A stretch of 54,803 nt of DNA from Clostridia bacterium (lineage in GTDB: Bacteria; Bacillota; Clostridia; Christensenellales; Borkfalkiaceae). Below the pieces are notes generated by a model. The model saw only the letters and a program-made list of their open reading frames with translations. It was not told where the DNA came from and ran no database searches. The stretch covers positions 1-54,803 of the forward strand of contig JAFWBP010000009.1 in assembly GCA_017507045.1 (NCBI GenBank), read 5' to 3'. Position numbers and translations under genes: made by a program. Positions 49,696 to 54,803 of this stretch are shown in pieces. Position 1 is the first letter of the stretch; the number at the start of each line of letters is the position of its first letter.

Positions 49696-52020
49696 ATGGC
49701 AGAAATGATCTCCACAAAAATTTTATCCGTCATTCCCATGCGCACACAGGTCGTCTTTCCGAACACGACGGTTGGCTTCGATATTGGGCGCGGCGTTTCA
49801 CTTGCGGCGCTGGAGCGAGCAGTCTTTAACGATTCCTACGTATTTCTTACCCGTCAGCTCGTTGATAAGGATCTTCCGGAAACAGATGATCTCGCTACCG
49901 TTGGCACAGTTGCTGTGATCCGCCAAAAAACGCGTCTTCCCGGCGATCGTGTGCGTATCGTTGCGGAAGGGCTTTACCGTGCCCGTGCGCGCGGTTTTTC
50001 TACGGAGAGCGGCTATATCTACGCCGTTACCGATGCCATGCCGCCCATCCATGGGGATGCCATTCTTGAGGAGGCGCATTTCCGCACCGTGCGCGATTTA
50101 GTGCATGAGATCACGGCGTCGGATAATAAAACGTACCGCGATCTCGAGCAGGCGCTTGCACGCGTTTCCGAGGCGGATAGCTTCGTCAATATCAGTTCGC
50201 ACTATCTTCGCCTCAAGGGGGAGGCTAAACAGCTCCTTTTGCAGGAGGAGGATGTTATAGCGCGCCTTCGTTTGTTCGAAGAGGCGCTTTCGGCGGAAAT
50301 CGAAATCGCAAAGCTTGAGCGGAAGATCGCGGCGGACGTACGCAAATCCATTGATAAAGCGCAGAAAGAATATTTCCTGCGAGAGCAAATCAAAGCGATC
50401 CACAGCGAGCTTGGTGAAGATGCGGAAGAAACGGAAAAGCTCCGAGAGAAGCTGCTCGCGAAAGGGCTCCCCTCCGATGTGGAGGAAAAGGCGCTTGCTG
50501 AGCTTGTTCGCATGGAGAGAATGCCTTCCTCTTCTCCCGAATATACCGTTCTTCGCAACTATGCCGATTGGCTTTTAGATCTTCCTTGGAAAGAGGAGAC
50601 CGCAGACACGGTATCCCTCATTGACGTGGAAAAGGTGCTTGAAGAGGATCACTACGGCTTAGAAAAGATCAAGGAGCGCGTAATAGAATACCTCGCAGTT
50701 CTTAAACTCACGGGCGAACTCAAAGCGCCCATTTTATGCCTTGTAGGGCCGCCCGGCGTTGGAAAAACGAGCGTTGCGAAATCGATCGCGCGCTCCCTTG
50801 GCAGAAAGTTCGTACGCATGAGCCTCGGTGGGCTCAAGGATGAGGCAGAGATCCGCGGCCATCGGCGTACCTATATCGGCGCTATGCCCGGGCGCATCCT
50901 CTATGAAATGAAGAATGCAGGCGCGATCAACCCCGTTTTTTTGCTCGATGAGGTGGATAAGATCTCCTCAGATCTTCGCGGCGATCCCTCGAGCGCTCTT
51001 TTAGAGGTGCTCGATCCCGAGCAGAATTCCACCTTCCGCGATCGCTATCTCGAGGTCGCCTACGATCTTTCAAAGGTCATGTTCATTGCAACGGCGAACA
51101 CGCTCGATACCATACCCATGCCCTTAAGGGACCGCATGGAAATTATCGAACTCACCGGTTATACCCCACAGGAAAAAGAGGAAATCGCGCGGCGCTATCT
51201 CGTGCCCAAAAAGCGCAAGGAAAACGGGCTTAACGAGGCGCAACTCCAAATCACAAGCGGCGCACTTTCTGCAATCATCGATGGCTACACGATGGAGGCG
51301 GGCGTGAGAACGTTGGAGCGCACCGTTGCCGCTGTATGCAGAAAGGCGGCTGTGCGTATTGCCAAGGGCGAGGAAGAAGCCGTCAACGTCACCGAAGCCA
51401 ACCTGGAGGATTTTCTTGGCGCAAAGCGTTTTCTTCGCGATGGCGATTTGCTTGAGCAAGATGAAGTGGGCATGGCTACGGGCCTTGCTTGGACGGCGGT
51501 CGGCGGCACCACGCTCACAATCGAGGTATCCGCGATGCAGGGTAAGGGAGAGGTTTTGCTCACGGGCAAGCTGGGCGATGTCATGAAAGAATCTGCGCGT
51601 GCCGCTATCAGCTATATCCGCTCCCATGCCGAAAAGTATGGCATTGATGGGGCGGACTTTGAGAAGAAGGACGTGCACATTCACGTTCCCGAGGGCGCCA
51701 CGCCCAAGGATGGGCCTTCCGCCGGTATCACGATGGCAACGGCAATCCTCTCCGCGTTCACGGGGCTTCCCGTTCGGCGCGATATTGCCATGACGGGGGA
51801 AATCACTCTTCGCGGCAAAGTGCTGCCTATCGGTGGGATCAAGGAAAAGGCGCTTGCTGCCTCCCGCATCGGCATTCGCGATGTCATCATTCCCGAAGAA
51901 AACAGAAAGGACCTCGAGGATATCCCCGAGGAAATTAGGAAAAATCTAAATTTTATCTGTGTGAGCGAAGTGGATCAAGTATTCGCAAACGCGGTTTCAG
52001 GAATTCAACATGCAAATTAA
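49696..52020 (+). CDS. lon: ATP-dependent Lon protease
   Basis: 774 residues, the LonA length. N-terminal LON substrate-binding domain ([13 protein letters not shown]...), coiled-coil region around 190-250, AAA+ module with Walker [10 protein letters not shown] and Walker [10 protein letters not shown], sensor region TANTLDTIP, and the protease domain with the catalytic dyad Ser675 (DGPSAG) and Lys718 (GGIKEK). Degrades misfolded and regulatory proteins in the cytoplasm. The 3' end overlaps engB by 11 bases, the same lon-ysxC order as in Bacillus. Confidence 0.98.
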   Translation: MAEMISTKILSVIPMRTQVVFPNTTVGFDIGRGVSLAALERAVFNDSYVFLTRQLVDKDLPETDDLATVGTVAVIRQKTRLPGDRVRIVAEGLYRARARGFSTESGYIYAVTDAMPPIHGDAILEEAHFRTVRDLVHEITASDNKTYRDLEQALARVSEADSFVNISSHYLRLKGEAKQLLLQEEDVIARLRLFEEALSAEIEIAKLERKIAADVRKSIDKAQKEYFLREQIKAIHSELGEDAEETEKLREKLLAKGLPSDVEEKALAELVRMERMPSSSPEYTVLRNYADWLLDLPWKEETADTVSLIDVEKVLEEDHYGLEKIKERVIEYLAVLKLTGELKAPILCLVGPPGVGKTSVAKSIARSLGRKFVRMSLGGLKDEAEIRGHRRTYIGAMPGRILYEMKNAGAINPVFLLDEVDKISSDLRGDPSSALLEVLDPEQNSTFRDRYLEVAYDLSKVMFIATANTLDTIPMPLRDRMEIIELTGYTPQEKEEIARRYLVPKKRKENGLNEAQLQITSGALSAIIDGYTMEAGVRTLERTVAAVCRKAAVRIAKGEEEAVNVTEANLEDFLGAKRFLRDGDLLEQDEVGMATGLAWTAVGGTTLTIEVSAMQGKGEVLLTGKLGDVMKESARAAISYIRSHAEKYGIDGADFEKKDVHIHVPEGATPKDGPSAGITMATAILSAFTGLPVRRDIAMTGEITLRGKVLPIGGIKEKALAASRIGIRDVIIPEENRKDLEDIPEEIRKNLNFICVSEVDQVFANAVSGIQHAN

Positions 52021-52603
52021 CGGTGCAACATTCATCACCAGCGCGGCGCACGCCTCGCAGTTCATCACACCCACAAAACCCATGATCGCGATCTGCGGGA
52101 AATCCAATTCGGGCAAAAGCACGCTCATCAACCTGCTTGCCAACCAGAAGCGGCTTGCAAAAACAAGCTCTGCGCCCGGCAGAACCCGCCTCGTCAACTA
52201 TTTCGATTTCGGCGCCTTTGTGCTTGCCGATCTGCCCGGCTATGGCTATGCGGCAGTCTCCAAGGAAGAAAAGGAGAAATGGGGGCGTACGCTCGATGCA
52301 TTTTTCGCGCGCAAGGAAGATCTTGCACACGTCTTTCTCCTCACCGATATCCGCCGCGATCCTTCGCAGGATGATCTTCAGATGGTAGCGTTTTTAAACT
52401 ATCACATCATCCCGTTTACGGTGATCGCCACGAAGAGTGATAAACTTTCTCGCATGAAGCAAAAGGAGCGCCTCCGTGCCGTAGCGAATGCCTACGGTTT
52501 GGGCATGGGTAACGTGCTTTCCGCCTCAGGCCTAACGGGCGACGGGAAATCCGAGCTCATCAAAAAGATTTCCGAGATCCTTGATGCACAGGATTCGGAA
52601 TAA
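52010..52603 (+). CDS. engB: Ribosome-biogenesis GTP-binding protein EngB/YsxC
   Basis: 197 residues, normal length. GTPase motifs: G1 GKSNSGKST (the usual form is GRSNVGKSS), G2 region [12 protein letters not shown]3 DLPGYGYA, G4 TKSDK and G5-like SASG. Essential in many bacteria for assembling the large ribosomal subunit. Start overlaps lon by 11 bases; a possible later start is unlikely because the N-terminus [16 protein letters not shown] fits the family. Followed by a strong terminator. Confidence 0.96.
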   Translation: MQINGATFITSAAHASQFITPTKPMIAICGKSNSGKSTLINLLANQKRLAKTSSAPGRTRLVNYFDFGAFVLADLPGYGYAAVSKEEKEKWGRTLDAFFARKEDLAHVFLLTDIRRDPSQDDLQMVAFLNYHIIPFTVIATKSDKLSRMKQKERLRAVANAYGLGMGNVLSASGLTGDGKSELIKKISEILDAQDSE

Positions 52604-52627
52604 AAGATCGGTTAATTTTACGGAAGA

Positions 52628-52668
52628 AAGAGGCGCCGCGAGCAGAATTTGCTCGCGGCGCCTCTTTA
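52628..52668 (+). terminator. Terminator between engB and mazF, likely bidirectional
   Basis: 17-bp stem AAGAGGCGCCGCGAGCA / TGCTCGCGGCGCCTCTT with loop GAATT, followed by TTATTTAA. It nearly touches the mazF stop on the other strand. Confidence 0.92.
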
Positions 52669-52669
52669 T

Positions 52670-53026
52670 TTAATTTATTCCCGCTTCTCCAAATCCAAGA
52701 GAAATTAAAATCGCGCGGTTTACCTTAGACATGGTAGTGGCAGGAAGCTCCCCAATGCGCGACATCAATCTCTTTTTATCAATGGTGCGGATCTGCTCCA
52801 AGAGGATAACCGAATCCTTTTGCAGCCCAAAAGCTTGTGGTAGCTCAATGTGCGTCGGCAGCCTCGCTTTATGGATTTTGCTCGTCACTGCGGCAGCAAT
52901 CACGGTAGGGGAGTACTTATTACCCGTATCGTTTTGTACCACGAGCACAGGCCGAATTCCACCCTGTTCGCTGCCCACTACGGGGCTAAGGTCAGCATAA
53001 TACAGTTCTCCGCGTTTCACCGTCAT
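52670..53026 (-). CDS. MazF/NdoA-type mRNA endonuclease toxin
   Basis: 118 residues. [30 protein letters not shown], and the catalytic region [21 protein letters not shown] fit PemK/MazF/EndoA, a dimeric ribonuclease that cleaves single-stranded mRNA. Ribosome site AAGGAGAAG. In the usual arrangement an antitoxin gene lies directly upstream; none is found in the 213 bases between this gene and the collagen-like gene on either strand. Family members next to core genes and without a close antitoxin are known from Gram-positive genomes. Confidence 0.93.
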   Translation of the reverse strand: MTVKRGELYYADLSPVVGSEQGGIRPVLVVQNDTGNKYSPTVIAAAVTSKIHKARLPTHIELPQAFGLQKDSVILLEQIRTIDKKRLMSRIGELPATTMSKVNRAILISLGFGEAGIN

Positions 53027-53187
53027 ACCCTTCTCCTTCGTGAGCTTGCTCCGCTATCATTGTATGTAACGGGGCGTTTTTTTGCTCACCGCGTGGTTTT
53101 TTTTGACTGCTTCTCTCCCTTCTATACCGTTTTGCAAACAATGAGCGCTAAGAATAAGATTTTTTTGTTGAAGCGTCTAAATAATGA

Positions 53188-53215
53188 TTGACATTCCAAG
53201 CACATTCGCTATAAT
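53188..53215 (+). promoter_or_regulatory. Sigma-A promoter of the collagen-like gene
   Basis: TTGACA (53188-53193), 16 bp, TATAAT (53210-53215); ribosome site TAGGAGGAAC follows before the ATG at 53240. Confidence 0.85.
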
Positions 53216-53239
53216 AATTCAAAATAGGAGGAACTTTTT

Positions 53240-54803
53240 ATGCACAAAAGAACCATTGGAACATCGATCATAGGAATAGCAATCATCGTGTTGATTGCGA
53301 TTTTCTCAACGTTGCACGTGTTCTATTCGATATTCATGCCGAAAGGAGCTTCTGTCAAAGAGCCGCTCACCATCGAGCATATCTATGGAGCGGCGCAAGA
53401 GCACGGTTTTATGGGTACGCTTGAAGAGTTTACCGCGCTTTTACAGAGTAGCAATGCCGACATGGTAGGCATCGATGGCGTCCATTTAAATGAGAGGGGC
53501 GAACTCGTTATCCGCCTTTCGGATGGCGAGGAACTTAACTGTGGCACAGTTCGTGGTGCAGACGGTAAAGACGGTGCAGACGGTAAAGACGGCGTTGGTA
53601 TTTCAATTGTATACATAGATGGTGCGGGAAACCTCATCATTGAGCTTTCCAACGGAGAGCAATTCAATTGCGGCCCTATCCGCGGAGTTGATGGAACGAA
53701 CGGTAAAGATGGCGCGGATGGAAAAGACGGTGCAGACGGAAAAGACGGTGCGGATGGTCTAACGCCTTACATTGGAGAAAACGGAAATTGGTGGATTGGC
53801 GATGCCGATACGGGAATTGCTGCTACAGGCCCTAAAGGTGATCGGGGCGAGCAGGGCCCCCAGGGCGAAAAGGGGGACAAAGGCGACCAGGGCGAACAAG
53901 GTCCTCAGGGCGAACAAGGTCCTCAGGGCGAACAAGGTCCTCAGGGCGAACAGGGAATTCAAGGACCTCAAGGAGAACAAGGTCTCCAAGGTGAGCAGGG
54001 TCCCCAAGGTGAGCAGGGTCCCCAAGGTGAGCAGGGTCCCCAGGGTGAGCAGGGTCCCCAGGGTGAGCAGGGTCTTCAGGGTGAGCAAGGCCCTCAGGGC
54101 GAGCAGGGCCCTCAGGGTGAGCAGGGAATTCAAGGACCTCAAGGAGAACAGGGTATCCAAGGTGAGCAGGGCCCCCAAGGTGAACAGGGTCCCCAAGGTG
54201 AACAAGGAATCCAGGGTGAACAGGGTCCTCAAGGCGAGCAAGGTCCTCAGGGCGAACAGGGCCCTCAGGGTGAGCAGGGAATTCAAGGACCTCAAGGAGA
54301 ACAGGGTATCCAAGGTGAGCAGGGCCCCCAAGGCGAACAAGGTCCCCAAGGTGAGCAAGGTCCTCAAGGCGAGCAAGGCCCTCAAGGCGAGCAAGGCCCT
54401 CAGGGCGAGCAAGGTCCTCAGGGTGAGCAAGGAATCCAAGGCGAGCAGGGCCCTCAGGGTGAGCAAGGCCCTCAGGGCGAGCAAGGTCCTCAGGGTGAGC
54501 AAGGAATCCAAGGCGAGCAGGGCCCTCAGGGTGAGCAAGGCCCTCAGGGAGAACAAGGTCCTCAAGGTGAGCAAGGTCCCCAAGGAGAACAAGGAATCCA
54601 AGGTGAGCAAGGCCCCCAAGGAGAACAAGGAATTCAGGGCGAACAGGGGCCTCAAGGCGAGCAGGGTCCTCAAGGCGAGCAGGGTCCTCAGGGTGAGCAA
54701 GGCCCTCAGGGCGAGCAAGGTCCCCAAGGCGAGCAGGGTCCTCAGGGTGAGCAAGGCCCTCAGGGCGAGCAAGGTCCCCAAGGCGAGCAGGGCCCTCAGG
54801 GCG
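53240..54803 (+). CDS. Collagen-like repeat surface protein (3' truncated)
   Basis: At least 521 residues; the frame is open to the window end. One N-terminal hydrophobic helix (about 6-33, [19 protein letters not shown]) anchors or exports the protein. Next comes a helical segment ([20 protein letters not shown]). Then two copies of a roughly 35-residue unit with [16 protein letters not shown] and [16 protein letters not shown], each followed by GADGKDG-type triplets; then [19 protein letters not shown]. From 53828 onward it is pure Gly-X-Y collagen repeat, mostly GPQGEQ with GIQ variants. Triple-helical fibres of this type decorate cells or exosporia (BclA-like). The C-terminal anchor or tip lies beyond the window. 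Confidence 0.9.
   Translation, partial: MHKRTIGTSIIGIAIIVLIAIFSTLHVFYSIFMPKGASVKEPLTIEHIYGAAQEHGFMGTLEEFTALLQSSNADMVGIDGVHLNERGELVIRLSDGEELNCGTVRGADGKDGADGKDGVGISIVYIDGAGNLIIELSNGEQFNCGPIRGVDGTNGKDGADGKDGADGKDGADGLTPYIGENGNWWIGDADTGIAATGPKGDRGEQGPQGEKGDKGDQGEQGPQGEQGPQGEQGPQGEQGIQGPQGEQGLQGEQGPQGEQGPQGEQGPQGEQGPQGEQGLQGEQGPQGEQGPQGEQGIQGPQGEQGIQGEQGPQGEQGPQGEQGIQGEQGPQGEQGPQGEQGPQGEQGIQGPQGEQGIQGEQGPQGEQGPQGEQGPQGEQGPQGEQGPQGEQGPQGEQGIQGEQGPQGEQGPQGEQGPQGEQGIQGEQGPQGEQGPQGEQGPQGEQGPQGEQGIQGEQGPQGEQGIQGEQGPQGEQGPQGEQGPQGEQGPQGEQGPQGEQGPQGEQGPQGEQGPQGEQGPQG
53828..54803 (+). repeat. Low-complexity tandem repeat coding for Gly-Pro-Gln-Gly-Glu-Gln
   Basis: 18-base units (GGTCCTCAGGGCGAGCAA and variants) repeated to the window end, with larger blocks such as the one ending GGAATTCAAGGACCTCAAGG recurring at about 53956, 54126 and 54286. 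Copy number may change by slippage and may be mis-assembled. Confidence 0.92.

Noticed and set aside
53759..54781. 340-codon minus-strand ORF of Leu/Thr/Arg repeats
   Set aside because: Mirror image of the collagen-like tandem repeat; the plus frame has promoter, ribosome site and a sensible Gly-X-Y protein.
53828..54803. CRISPR-like regular repeats
   Set aside because: Repeats are in-frame 18-base units of a collagen coding sequence with no unique spacers.

Overview
The window looks like chromosome from an anaerobic, endospore-forming Gram-positive bacterium (Bacillota, class Clostridia). The evidence is spoIIE, a complete gerA-type germination operon, rubrerythrin, AddAB recombination enzymes, Lon-EngB synteny, sigma-A promoters and strong Shine-Dalgarno sites. 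Short hairpin repeats of the kind scattered through gut Clostridia genomes are also present. The exact lineage cannot be read from the sequence; an uncultured gut lineage is an inference.

Layout. 1-7.2 kb: the 3' end of a gene cut by the window edge, then a minus-strand sporulation/germination block (spoIIE; gerAA-gerAB-gerAC) and an unknown membrane protein. 7.4-12.1 kb: chaperone genes grpE-dnaK-dnaJ (a MITE-like repeat lies between dnaK and dnaJ), then rubrerythrin followed by two tiny, translationally coupled ORFs. 12.2-13.6 kb: an HtrA-like lipoprotein protease. 13.7-16.6 kb: an AT-rich accessory island of small minus-strand lipoprotein and membrane genes separated by hairpin repeats, ending at tRNA-Gly(CCC). 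16.7-27.3 kb: a metallophosphoesterase, then pyrimidine metabolism (attenuator leader, pyrB-C-F-K-D-E), asparaginase, tcdA, and uracil salvage (uraA-upp). 27.5-28.6 kb: tRNA-fMet, tRNA-Met, a degenerate tRNA-Glu copy, tRNA-Glu, and decayed DNA holding a frameshifted gene. 28.6-31.1 kb: an amino-acid ABC transporter with two structural oddities. 31.4-41 kb: tilS-hpt, a lipoprotein and addB-addA. 41-49.4 kb: a membrane protein, a PRC-barrel-like protein, a DUF1295-type protein, a GH3 glycosidase, a GT2 glycosyltransferase, UDP-galactopyranose mutase and a ROK kinase. 49.7-54.8 kb: lon-engB, a MazF-type toxin with no visible antitoxin, and a collagen-like surface protein that runs off the window.

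How the genes fit together. The pyr genes give nearly complete de novo UMP synthesis (carAB is absent from the window), beside uracil uptake and salvage. Glf, the GT2 enzyme, GH3 and ROK suggest glycan or galactofuranose metabolism. The most unusual items are an ABC-transporter binding protein whose sequence order is circularly permuted, paired with an ATPase carrying a roughly 65-residue insertion; the hairpin-punctuated island at tRNA-Gly; promoters placed so close to start codons that some mRNAs would be almost leaderless; and a 22-bp TTTCGA/TCGAAA repeat found in two intergenic regions.
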